64,000 nt of DNA from Alisma plantago-aquatica (Eukaryota; Streptophyta; Magnoliopsida; Alismatales; Alismataceae). Every line of letters begins with the position of its first letter. Positions within the stretch are counted from its first letter, which is position 1. The notes beneath the pieces are model-generated. The model was not told the DNA's origin, ran no database searches, and saw only the letters and a program-made list of their open reading frames with translations. Shown here one piece after another: positions 11,669 through 23,057 of the stretch. The translations under genes were made by a program, and so were the position numbers. The DNA lies in NCBI GenBank assembly GCA_963693085.1, contig OY856409.1:1167001749-1167065748 (forward strand). The letters run 5' to 3'.

Positions 11669-14546
11669 TTAGGGTGAGTTGTCAAGGACCATTAAGTTAG
11701 TAAGTTAGAGTCCTATGTGTGACAGATAGGAGGTGTTTGATGTTAGCTTTGGGGATTTGAGTATTTGGATATCCTAGCCCGATATCTGAGTACTTGGATC
11801 AACCAGTACAAGCTACTCTGTCTATTCTCTCACGTATACCCTGGCCAGGTATACAGTGGAAGAATGGGCTAGAGAGGAACCCTAGAAATGTTAGGGTTAG
11901 AAAACGAGAAAAGAAACAAGAATTAAGAGCATAAATGTAAAAGGAGATAGAACTTACATTTCATAATGTTGTTTTTGTTGGAAATGTATAGAAATGCTCT
12001 TATATGTTTGAATTGAAATATTCAATACTTTGAAATATGGGTCTTTAATATCTGTTGTACACTATGCAGTTATAGCATTTATTGATTTCATTCTTTGTAA
12101 CAAGTAGACTAGAATTGACCTTTGAATGAGCTTTTGTTAGTGGATAAGTTTTCTTCCACACTTCTGAGATGAATAGGAGTTGAGTAATCCTTTGTAGTTC
12201 TTGGCTTCAGGACTTCAGGTTTGGCCTAGTCCGGCTGGCAGGATGCGTTACTGGGATCTAATGAATCCTATCAATAATATAATAAGAATAGAATTTGAAT
12301 AATTAGACCCACATCAGAGTAAGAATGTACATACAGTAAGATGTTGAAACATATGGGCAAGATCTGAACAACTAAGAATCAGTTGAAATTGGTATCTGAG
12401 GTTCAATTTTGGGGCCTCATATGAGAAACCCTTAATTGGGAATAAAGGAACATGATATGAAGTTCATAATCAGTTTATTGATTAATATTATACGAACTAT
12501 ACATATGAAATATAGAAAAGATATGTGAAATGTATGTATGGTTCAAGATAGCAAGAATCAATCATGAAGAATGAATCATATAATAGAGTATAATGCTTTT
12601 ATGAACTCTAAAGCAAAGGCTAAGTAGAGAATAGGGTTGAGCATTCAATAGGTACATAGAAGTAAAGAGTCTTCAAAAGAGTAAAAGTAAAGAGAATTGT
12701 ATGAACGTGTAATTCATAAGACTAGAAAAACAAACTAGTTTCTAAGTAAAGAACATAGGTGTAGTTTAACGAATGAATAAGTCATACAAAGGTAGACTGT
12801 ATTCAGGAGAGAAAAACTTGATTGAAAGAGAAACTATGTTTGACCCATGCATGATCCACTTGATTTAAAAATGAAGAATATGTAATGTATTCAACATGAG
12901 GAAAAAACTAATAGAAGGACTATTAATTTAGAACGTTAACTTCACAATAGTATAAAGATAAAGGAGGAAATATGTGCAACATGGTATACATGACCATACA
13001 TATGAATAAGCAACATGGTCATAAGAGAAAAATTTAGAATTAAAGATGACGGGTTAAAGAGTAGTATATGGTAAGAGGACTATGAAACGTAAGAAAGGGT
13101 TTGATATATGATGGAAAAGTTATAAACAAAGAGGTTGTGAGATTCAAGCAAGTGCTAATTAATCAAATATCTCTGTTGATAACTAAGTAAATCTACATAC
13201 GAGAATGTATTAAGGGAATGTTTGAATACAAGTATTCCAAGTCTTAAAATCATCTTCTCTTTCATATATTCCTTAATGAGAGCAAGGTGGGAATGAAATG
13301 ATAAGAGAAAATGAATCATATATGGTGCATAACTACCTTGGTGGGGTCATCCAGTGAATGTAATAGTGACATACTATATGATGAAGTGCGATAAGAAATA
13401 AAATTCTTGTGTGATAGCAAGAATGATGAATAATCTATTCCTATCTTAAATACTTCAATGTTAATGATGTTTATGGTATATAATCATATGATAAGGATAG
13501 GTAGCAAAAAGTAAAGAAGTAATGAATGAGAAGAGAGATATGGGAAAACACTAGCTTTGTGTAATATGTGAAATTGTTTTTACATGTATGATTTGTTGAA
13601 GGCATATTAAGGTATGAAAGTTGGTTCTACATATGATTTCAGGGTATTTGTGTAAGCTATATGTTAAATTAAAGGCGTATGATAGTTGTAGTAATTCATA
13701 CCTGATATGGATCTTACTATTGTGTATTTGTGATATGGTGATACGGTTTGGATGATGTCAGAACACATGGAGAGATACCCTGAACAAGGTAGTTATACCT
13801 ATTCACTCATATTAATAGAAAGGGATGATAATCAGATTGTCTGGACAAGTAACCCCAATGAGGTGTAGCTTGTTATACCTAGCTCTAATATAACTGAGTG
13901 ATGGTAATTGAGTATGATTAATGCTTGAATGACTGATACAATTGTGGATTTCTTTATTACTGTGGTTGAAACCCTAAAATGATATAATACGATGGTTACA
14001 CTTTGAATTGTGTGTGAGCCCATAACCCACAGGTCCCAGGATCGAAACAGGATAGTATGGAATGAGGTGGTAATGCTTCACCTCATGCATCCATGACCCA
14101 ATGGGGATGCCAAGAGTAGTACTGTGCAATTGATTGTTGAATCTAGTCTTTTAATTCAAGATTGTTTTGCTATTTGAATAGCACTTTATTAAAGTTTAAA
14201 ACAGCATGGTGAACTCGCTTTTGTCACTTAAAGGTGATGCAGAACAACAGAACTTTCTGAGCCGCATAAGTTGAGATAGTTGTATCAGAGTATCAGAGTT
14301 GTGCAGTGAAAGCGTGGTGGTTTATCTTTGCATTCTATGTTTGACTGCGGCATAAAGAATTTGCTTGATATCATTGAGAACTATTTGAAATATGTTGTGA
14401 TGTAGTAAAGAATTAAAAGATCTAATGTTGAAAACTACATTCAGGTATGAAATACAAGAATATAATGACATGGAAGGCTTTATAAGCTTAGAATAACCTT
14501 GAATGTATCTTTCTTGTAGGTTTATGTTTCGAGGACGAAACATTGT

Positions 14547-14559
14547 AAGGGGGGGAGAG
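14547..14559 (+). other. Polypurine tract of element 2
   Basis: The run aagggggggagag lies one base before the 3' LTR start and primes plus-strand DNA synthesis. It follows gaggacgaaac, a Gypsy 3'-end signature. Confidence 0.9.
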
Positions 14560-14560
14560 T

Positions 14561-17500
14561 TGTTACGACCCCATCTGAGCCTAATTGGTAAACTAGGGTT
14601 ACCAAGATGATTACATGATTAATTGGACTGATCACTCTTGAAATCTAATTAATGACGATAACACAATTAGGATTTTTTAACTATGATAAGAATTCTAAAT
14701 GTTCTTTTGTCTTGAGAATTAGGGTTTGAGAAGCATAGACCCTAATCGGCCCAAAATAGGGTTTTAATGACATATGAATACAGAATTTGATAAGTAGAAT
14801 GTCTCACTAAATGATTTTTAGTATTTTATGTGTAACTCTTATTTACTTAAAATTTGCATATGATTTGTATATATAAAATTTGAACAACATTGGAAAATAT
14901 CAAAATTTTTGAAGAATGTTCTGACCTGTTTATCGGTCGAGTTTCAAATTCGACCGATCATATTTCCAGATTTATATAGCAGTGTGGTAATTGAATTTTA
15001 TCTTTTTATTGGTATATCCAATTGATCTCAAATTTTAACTGTGCTTGAAAAACATAGTTTTAGACACCCTGTTAAATTTGCATAATTTTTGTATGACTTT
15101 TGATCTCTACAGTGAGGGTGTCGGTCGAGTTCTGTGCAGGGCAAACTCGACCGAATCTGCTGCAGACTGCAATATAGCAGTGCACTGTTCTATTTTTAAT
15201 TATTTATTGGTAAATCCAAATGATCTCAAATTTTAACTGAAGCTTTATATATCAATTATAAACAACGTGATAAATTCCCATAATTTTTGGAGAAGGTTTG
15301 ATCTCTAATAATAAATGAATTACAGTAACTTTTGTATAACTGAATATTCAGCCAAAATAATTAAAGTTGAGTGTTGGGTCAATATGCAATTGACCCAAGC
15401 AGCTCAAATTGACTTATATGATTGACCACACACACACACAGCTCTCATTCGTCGTCATCCATCCCAGAGAAACGAAAACCTAGAGAGAGAGGGAGAGTTA
15501 GGGCTTGAGTGGAGAAAGAGGAGGAATTGCTGACCTAGGGTTTTGCGGTCCGAGGAATGGTGAAATCAAGTAAGTTTGGATCCTTTGTATAGACTTTTAT
15601 GGTGAATCTTCTCTCTCATGTCAAGATTCCGTCCATGCTCTGATTTGATCCAAGATGATGTCGAAATTCCCTCTTTTCTCACCCTTTCTTCATAATCCCT
15701 CATTTTCAAGGTTTCCTAGTTGAATGGAAGAAGAATTGGGAGATTTGCTAGGGATTTGATATGAGTTCGAGATCCCCTGAGTTGAGCTGCAGTTTTGAGG
15801 TGTTTTCACACCTTGGGGTGAGTGGGTTCTTCCTTTAAACAGTATAATGCACGAAATTTGATTATAGCATCCAAATCCCTAATTGCTTGGTATGTGATTC
15901 TAAACCCTGAAATGTCCGTTTAATTTAAGTTGTTGCAAATTGATATGATATGGATTCCTTCTCTGTTTGAATGACTCTTTGATGGCAGATCCACATCAGA
16001 AACGTATACAACACATCCTAGAAAGAATGCTTTTCATATTTATACCATATGATGTAATTAGGGTTTAACCTAATTGAGATATCTCTAGAGTTTCAACCTT
16101 ATTGAAAAGGACTAGTAATCTTATAAGTGGTTAGGATGTACCTCATGGATTACCTTATTTGAATTTTATCCTTGGTGCATGATATCTCAGTGAATAGCAT
16201 GGAAACCTAAATTTAGTTCAATTTCCATGGTTTCATACGTATATCGATTGTATATGATTTGTTGAAAACAATCTTTATTTAGTGAATGCTTATATCCTAT
16301 GAAATCCTTATGAGAGCCATGTGACAAGTGAATGAGGTAAATGAAAAGGTGAATGAGGCGAATGAAACCCTAAAAGTAGGGTGTTGGCATGTGATGAATG
16401 AATAAGGCAAATGAAACCCTAAGGATAGGATGTTCAATGAATCATGTTATGGTGACATGAAAGATCTCGATATGAGATGTGGTGATACTTAACTGTTGAA
16501 TTGTATGTTTCTAGTGCATTTAACTTTATATGCTTGTTCTCTCTGAGTTGATATCTACATACTGTAGGGCTTCTTATATTTCAATACATATCTCGTAAAT
16601 TGTAGGTGATGAGATATGACATGCCCTAGAAAGGGATGTTACTGAGACATGGTATATGTTGAATACATGAGCTATGATGTTTTATATGATATGATATGGC
16701 AGGCCGTGTGAGCCTTGTGAGAAATGTAAAATGAGTTATGATTTCTGTTTTACATGTATCTATAATATTAATGTTAGACTTAGGTGCCCTAAACACCGTA
16801 GAACCCCTTCGAGAGATCTGCTTCTTAGGGCTGAAACTCGTGTTGCAACATTAACCGTGTGGAGTCATGGTGGCACGAGGACAGAGAGGCAGTGTTCAAC
16901 AATAATCCGTGCGGAGTCACGGTGGCACTGGAGAAAATAGGGGTTATTGCAACAAGATCCGTGCGGAGTCATGGAGATAACCCCGTGAGACTCTCCGCCT
17001 GTGTGCTCAGGTTAGAGGAGGAGTCTAGAGCACTCGGAGTAGTGCATTGAGGCCGGAGAGCCTGTGGTCCTATAGCAGAACAGGGCTGGCAGTCAGACTT
17101 AGCATTTTCCGGGTGTGTCGCTAAGTCTTGTATGGTGTGGCGGTAGTGCACTGCGAGTCTCTATGCAGAGTACACTGCATAGATCAGGGAATAAGTTAAA
17201 AATGATCATATAGGTTCACAGAGTTCCTTATGAATGAATGAGATAAGGAAGACTAGAGCATAGTCTTCTAGTAGTTATTCTTTGGATGCAATATTTACAT
17301 TCCTTGTTATTTCAATTATATTGTTTTAGAACTGCTCAGTGTAGTATTTATTGTTGTTAAATTTCATATTTTTTACTCAAAGTTATATCTGTAATCACAT
17401 TAGTGCCTTAGACTGTTTCTTTGAAGTACTCATTCACTAAGCGAGTAGGCTCACCCCTCTACTCAAACATTTTAGGGTTAACCGTGTGGACTTGAAGATG

Positions 17501-17909
17501 GTCAGAGCTCAGTGTAGATCTTCCACAAGAGTTAAGTACAAGATTAGTTGAGTCAGTCGGTCCTTGTCACTGTAGGTCCTCAGTAAGAGATAAGAGAGAG
17601 ATTTGTAATTACGATGTGTAATATTACTTCTCTTGTGAAATTGTATGCTAATTAGTAGGTATTATGTGCATAAGGTGTGAGAGACATCATGAATGTTTAT
17701 ACATGTATCTTTACTATTAAAGTCTGTTTAGTAAAAGAAATGTTCAGATTCCCTTGTTAAAATGATTTATGTGGTTCAATGCGAAGAAACAAGAGTTTTA
17801 AAGAAAGAAGAAAATAGAAAAGGTTAAGGGTGTTCTTTGTTTTACATATAAATCCTATCTTATGCCCTAATCTCATGATTTGAGGAAATTGTGAGATCGG
17901 GGTGTAAAA
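14561..17909 (+). repeat. 3' LTR of element 2
   Basis: It starts TGTTACGACC and ends GTGTAAAA, where the 5' LTR ends GTGTAACA, so the terminal CA has changed to AA after insertion. The TTCAT duplication follows at once. Hairpins and the 52-bp triplicate are preserved. Confidence 0.95.
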
Positions 17910-17914
17910 TTCAT
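17910..17914. repeat. Target site duplication, right copy (TTCAT)
   Basis: Exact copy of 8301-8305. The LTR of element 1 continues directly after it with acttgcaagc, as in the uninterrupted 3' LTR. Confidence 0.95.
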
Positions 17915-18040
17915 ACTTGCAAGCTATAAAGTCACTATGATTATCACATTAATAATAGAAGTATGTATTCTCGCACCTACATGCCACCCTGATGGATGAC
18001 GCCAAAGGTCAGGCCCGGATGGGTAGACCAATGGACACCT

Positions 18041-18158
18041 TGAGTGGTGACCCTAGGCACCAAGCTCGGGAATGAGAAGGTGGCCTGTGATATTGCATGG
18101 CTAGAGGGAACCATGAGTGGTGACCCTAGGCACCAAGCTCGGGATTGAGAAGGTGGCC
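18041..18158 (+). repeat. 73-bp direct duplication in element 1 LTR
   Basis: The block beginning tgagtggtgaccctaggc starts at 18041 and again at 18114. The same pair is at 25811 and 25884 in the 3' LTR, and a diverged inverted pair lies at about 41270-41400 in the solo LTR. The duplication therefore predates all three copies. Confidence 0.8.
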
Positions 18159-18652
18159 TTAAGTCATTAGCAAAGGAAACCCTAAGGTGGGTATGCCAGG
18201 GTTAGGGCAAAAGCGGTGGAGAATGTCATACTGGAAAATGTAAATTGGCTGGCTAATTAACTTGATTGTGATAATTAGATTGTTATCCATATGTGCAAAA
18301 TTTTGGTTGTCCCCACATTCCAATATATTTCGATATAGTGATCGACGTTTTGTTTGTCGGCGTTTTAGGTACAACCCTGAAATGAACAAATGGTAAAGTG
18401 ACACATTGTGAAAATAAAACATAAAGTGCAAGGAGGATTAGATAGAGTAGATTCAAGATCTGGATACATAGATTTGCAAAGTTTTTCAAAGGTAAGTAAA
18501 GCTTTAATTTTATACCAAATTCCAGTTAGTTAGTAGAATTTCATAATTATTATTGATTATTTGTTGAACCTTTGATCCTGTTAATTGAATAACGGCTCTG
18601 ACCTTCGAGTCTCCCTTAATTGGGGGTTACCGGGAGGCAGGGTCGTTACAAT

Positions 18653-18664
18653 TGGTACCGGAGC
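18653..18664 (+). other. Primer binding site of element 1 (diverged iMet type)
   Basis: The sequence tggtaccggagc starts two bases after the LTR end. It differs from TGGTATCAGAGC by two transitions. It is either a decayed iMet site or a match to another tRNA. Confidence 0.7.
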
Positions 18665-21600
18665 ATAGGTTCCTCATCTAATCATTAATAATTATTAAAT
18701 TTTACAAAATTCCATAGAACCAAGGGAGTTATTAGAGGAGTATCCAAAAGATTGAGGTGTCTAGAAAAGGATCACTTCCGGGGGCTGGCAATATTTTCCT
18801 CCGCACCGCTAGTCGGAATACGAGGACTCCCAGATTGTGTGACTGTCTGGACGATGTCTTAGGATATGACTCCAAATAAGATACCTTTAGGACTCTCTCA
18901 TCTTGTTCATCCCTTCTCAACTCAAATTCTATTAAGGACCTTAAGGATTAGGGTTTTCTCTCTTATCCTCACCCTCTTGAGGTATGGGAAAGGTTAATGA
19001 GGTCTAAGGAATCCTCCGCCAAATTAATGAAAAGCATGTAAATAAGATGTCATGGACATAAGCTTAATAGATTAAGCGCAAACTAAAGAATAGATACATG
19101 CTTAGGTCGTATGACATGAGTTGTCATTGCCCTCAGGAAAGACCTGAGGCTAGACCTTCTAGTCAGGAGGATAAGTGAAGAGAGTTAGTCTTGGAGGGAG
19201 AGATCTCCATTAAAAGTAGAGACCTAGCACATCCTTTGAGGCGATGTTAACCCCAACCCTAAGTGAGGGTTAGAGAGAGAGATAACATGATGAGTTAGAT
19301 GTCATGATAGACCGGGTGTTTGGATAGACATGCCTTGAATGTCAAGTGAGCCATGGGAGGTTAAATGACCTGGTAACTTTGGCGACCCAACCCTGGAAAG
19401 GGTCATGCATGTTAGAGTGAAGGATAGCTCCTTCATCGATGAGGTTAGAGAAGAACCTATATAAACCTTATGGGTTGTTGCAAGTAGGATATAGATTACA
19501 CCTAGAGTACATTAGTAGTACGAGCAATGAGTTAAAACCCTGACCAAGGGAGCATGTTGGACAGCTTATGAGATAAGCATAAAGAACTAAGGATAACCTC
19601 GAGAAAACATAAGTTGAATATAGGCATCACCCACGTAGAGGTATGCCTGTGAGCTTGATCCTTCATGGAGAGAGAACCTCCAGTAGTATGGCTGGATGTG
19701 GAGTTATCTCTAGAGAGAGAAAGTAGGACCCCAGCAAGGAGGTTGGAAGCTTAGATTCTAAGACATGAGGAATGATAGAGGGTTGAGGATGATGTGACCT
19801 AAGTAGATGATAGTGGTTGCCTCGTGCCTGATCCATGGAGGATGATAATATCTTAGTGGCCTTTAGAGGAACCAAACCCTAGAGAGAGGATGAGAATTCT
19901 GGTACGTATGTGCCTATAGTATAGATGTTTACCTTCTGAGATAGGAAGAAGAGTTCTTTAGACCTAGAAAGGTTTAGTAACATGTTGTAAGGCCTTATAC
20001 CTAGTTGGTTGTCCATGAGGAGGACTCAACTCTGAGGTGTTGCTCATATAAAAGGATCATGGGAGTACATGACATACCTTAGACATGCTTGATTCGTGGT
20101 TAAGAAATTGAGCATGTAGTTGGATACCCAAAGTAGAATCTAGGGTTCCTAGGCCTAAGGGGGGAAGCAGTGTACCCAATGCTCATGATGAGATTTGAGT
20201 CTCGAGCATGGTACTCCTCATGTGTAAAAGTAAAAGAAACCTCTTAAGTTAAGGGTATGTTTGATGAACCCCTCACAACTAAGTTGATCTAATGTTGAGG
20301 AAAGAAAACGAGTGTGACCTAGCATGGTTTAGTAGGTGGTCCGCTTGTGCCTTAGTAGCTGCTGGGTTAAGCATGCTCATATGGATGTAAACCCTAGACA
20401 TAAGGACGTTTGTGACCTTGTTGTCAAGAGTTGTAGTTTCCTCCCATCCTAGGAGAGGGACCCTTTGGTAAGGTGTGAACCAATTTTTTTGGTTTTGAGG
20501 TAACCTAAAGAAGTCTCATAAGATCTTGAGAAGCTAAGTGAAAAGTACATGGTATGAGAATGAACCTGTAGACCCATAGATAACCATCTCTAAATGCATG
20601 TGGATGTGTTACCATGGAGGTAACCAGTTTGGGGCCTGACCAAGGTAGGCAGGTTGCCATGACCCCTATGAAGGGATGAAAGTCAGTCATGAATGCAGAG
20701 AGAAATGATGAAGGATTGGGTAAGGTTCTAAGTTGAACATGTACTATGTTAGAATCCTAAGTCTATCCAAGGGTCAGTTAGGGATAAAACTGATGGAAGT
20801 AGGAGTTGCCTAATTCCCTAGTTGCACATGACCATAGGGTCAAGAGGTAACAACTATCATTGTCTGAGGGCCATGGGTTAGGAGATTGATCACCTTCATG
20901 AACTCATGGGACCCAAAGGGCGGATGAGTAGGGCATTCTCTGGATGCATGAGGGAAGAGGAATGACCCCAAAAGTGTCAGCACCCTAAAGACCTAGAGGA
21001 GATGACCAAGGATTGTGCTTGGACCAAGTAAGTTTGAGACTAGTTTCCCATGGAAGTAATTTTGATATCATAATGTTTGACATAAGTTGCACGTTCTAAC
21101 TTAGATTGAATGTATACTGGCAAGGTGGGATGTACCATCTCTATTCTTGGAATAGGAAGAACTCTGTATTTGGACTGCAGCCAAATGCTTATTTCCTCTT
21201 GTTATGGGAGTGAGAGACAGGACAATATGCATGCCATATACCAAGGATAAAGATGATGTAAGTTGGAACGTTGCTACAAGATATAAGGATAGAGATGATA
21301 ACATACCCTTGTGGAGCGAATGATACATGGATGGTTTACAAACACTAAGAGTATTAAGGAGATCATCTTGTGAGGATGTTTTATCATGAGCTATGTGGAA
21401 TTTGCAAGTTATGCAAAGTTGAGTTTGATCACCATGAGGATGAGCTCAGAGTTTCTTATTGAAGACAAACTTAGAGTTTGAGATGAGATGATAAGTAGAA
21501 TACATGGAGGTATATGTCTTCAACATTACCTAATACCTAAGGATGTGGAGTGGTAATGGATTCTCTGGTTGAGATATAGCTGCCTAGTTTAGTAGGAAGT

Positions 21601-22589
21601 TAGAAGAAGTTGAGGTTGTTAGGATAACCTTAAGATGAGGAAAAGAGATAAGTTTGGCTATCATCCAGATATATCAATAGCGGTTAATCAAGTAAATGAT
21701 CATTTGGTTAGCCAGCCTAGTCTGTGATATAATGAAAGGATGGTTGTAGAACCTCAAATGTACTTCTTTGGAAGGGAAAGTGATGAAACCCTGATGAAAG
21801 TGGTTTAGGGTTTCTGAGGTATCAAGCTTCAGGAATCATGACATACAGGAGATCATGGTTTTAAGATCACCGAACACCGTGATACTACAAAGATAGTAAG
21901 TGATAGTAGTACTTGGGATGCTTAATATGGAGTTGCATGTGACAGGTGACCATGCAAGCCAGGGGTGAAGGACAAACACTAGTAACCCAGTGCTTTGACA
22001 TAGAGGATAGAGAGTCCTCAAGAGGAAATGGGAGTTCACCACTATGGATGTTGTGGTAAGTCTTCCCTTGAACAAGAAAGATAAAGATGCAATATGGGAT
22101 ATGGTAGATCGCCTTACCTAGATAACATCGTAAAGAAAGAGTACTTTTAAGGGACAAATCTGGTTGAACAACTTATAAGAGCGAGATGGTTCAACTACAC
22201 CATGATGCGAGTTCAAAAGTTCTTGAGTAGGACCTAAAGGTTCACTTCCATGAGGTAGAAGTGGATACATGAAGAACTCGATGATAGTATAGTTTATCAC
22301 CCCATACCAATGGTTAGTATGATCCCAACTAGAGGGTCTGATGAGAGCATGTGTGCTCATTTAGGGTGATACATGGAGACAGTTGTTACGATGTGATGTT
22401 AACCACCATAGCCTTTATCGGGATGCAAGAATTTTTAGTGAGAGGTTGTGTCGATCACCGCTTCATTAAGATGATGTTGGTGAAGGAGGCCTCACGAAGG
22501 TCAGAAAAGAACCATAGTGTGTGCAAATGAAGTCGCTTTGATCGTGCAATGGCTGAGAGAAAGAGCCCAGAGACGACATGAGTCGTGAG
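18665..22589 (+). other. Internal region of element 1, no recognised coding sequence
   Basis: About 3.9 kb, purine-rich on this strand, with only short chance ORFs on the other strand. I looked for gag, CCHC, DTG protease, YxDD RT and HHCC integrase motifs and saw none. Decay beyond recognition and replacement by non-coding sequence are both possible. Confidence 0.6.
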
Positions 22590-22995
22590 CTGATGCAAAG
22601 CAGACTAACATGCAGTTCACTGTAGGAAAATATGTGATGTGAAAATCCAACCCCTCTAGGCTACAGCTGAGGAAGCCGAGTCCCCGATATATGGGTCCAT
22701 TCGAGATGGATTGGTGGAGATGGTTGTGTTTAGCCTTTCCCCTCAGGATAACATGATGTGAAATGTGTTCCATGAGTCCGATCTAGAGCACTATGTGAGG
22801 TACCCCAGCCATGTGTTGAGCCTTGAACCTATTCAGCTTTTGAGAGGCTAAAATGTCCTGAGTCACCTATGAGGGTATGATATACCAAGGTAAGAAAGAA
22901 CTCAGATGGAAGAATATGAGATGATGAAGGTTCTTGGGAAGCATCATGGAAAGGGTGAAGCCACATGGGAGCCCTGATGGACATAAGAAAGGCTT
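22590..22995 (+). pseudogene. Ty3/Gypsy integrase C-terminal remnant
   Basis: Three blocks of the plant Gypsy integrase tail are readable in order: KPSPRYMGPFE (22673-22705), SHVLSLEPIQL (22807-22839) and EATWEP (22957-22974), with MKVLGKHH just before the last. The first block is in a different frame from the other two, and stops interrupt. The family segment normally follows the catalytic core and helps direct integration. No core with its D,D,E residues is left. The 3' end of the internal region then reads FEDKI before the purine tract, as in intact Gypsy elements. This identifies the superfamily of element 1. Confidence 0.82.
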
Positions 22996-23044
22996 ATCCT
23001 GTTTGTTTGCTTGCTTGATGGAATTTTGAGGACAAAATTCTTAT

Positions 23045-23057
23045 AAGAGGGGAAGGA
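23045..23057 (+). other. Polypurine tract of element 1
   Basis: The run aagaggggaagga lies directly against the TG of the 3' LTR and follows ttttgaggacaaaattc, the usual Gypsy context. Confidence 0.9.

Larger units (their letters stand above)
11654..14560 (+). other. Internal region of element 2, no coding trace
   Basis: It begins with the primer site and ends with the purine tract. In all frames I see no gag, RT (YxDD), integrase or chromodomain-like peptide and no long ORF. The sequence is purine-rich and A/T-rich. About 2.9 kb without genes between intact LTRs fits the LARD definition. Confidence 0.75.
8306..17909 (+). mobile_element. Second LARD-like LTR retrotransposon, element 2, nested in element 1 LTR
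   Basis: This 9,604-bp element has LTRs of 3,348 bp (8306-11653) and 3,349 bp (14561-17909), a perfect Met-tRNA primer site, a purine tract and an exact TTCAT duplication. The 2,907-bp internal part holds no recognisable gag or pol. The words gaggacgaaac just before the purine tract are typical of the 3' end of Gypsy elements, so I place it in Ty3/Gypsy. About 8 mismatches in the first 370 LTR bases make it the youngest member of the stack. Mobilisation would need proteins from an autonomous relative not seen here. Confidence 0.94.
5680..18650 (+). repeat. 5' LTR of element 1, split by element 2
   Basis: The LTR runs 5680-8305 and resumes at 17910 or 17915 depending on which TTCAT copy is counted, ending CGTTACA at 18650. 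The joined copy matches the 3' LTR 23058-26420 end to end. It carries the TATA box at 6841, a short leader ORF at 6945, a telobox-rich block and a 73-bp direct duplication. Confidence 0.93.

Noticed and set aside
10475..17050. Paired open frames near 10475-10895 and 16731-17151 with nearly identical proteins
   Set aside because: They are the same LTR region in the two LTRs of element 2 and overlap the 52-bp repeat. The identity reflects recent insertion, not a gene family.
18732..22773. Many minus-strand open frames of 60-93 codons in the interior of element 1
   Set aside because: The plus strand is purine-rich, which removes stops on the minus strand. The real coding trace (integrase tail) is on plus.
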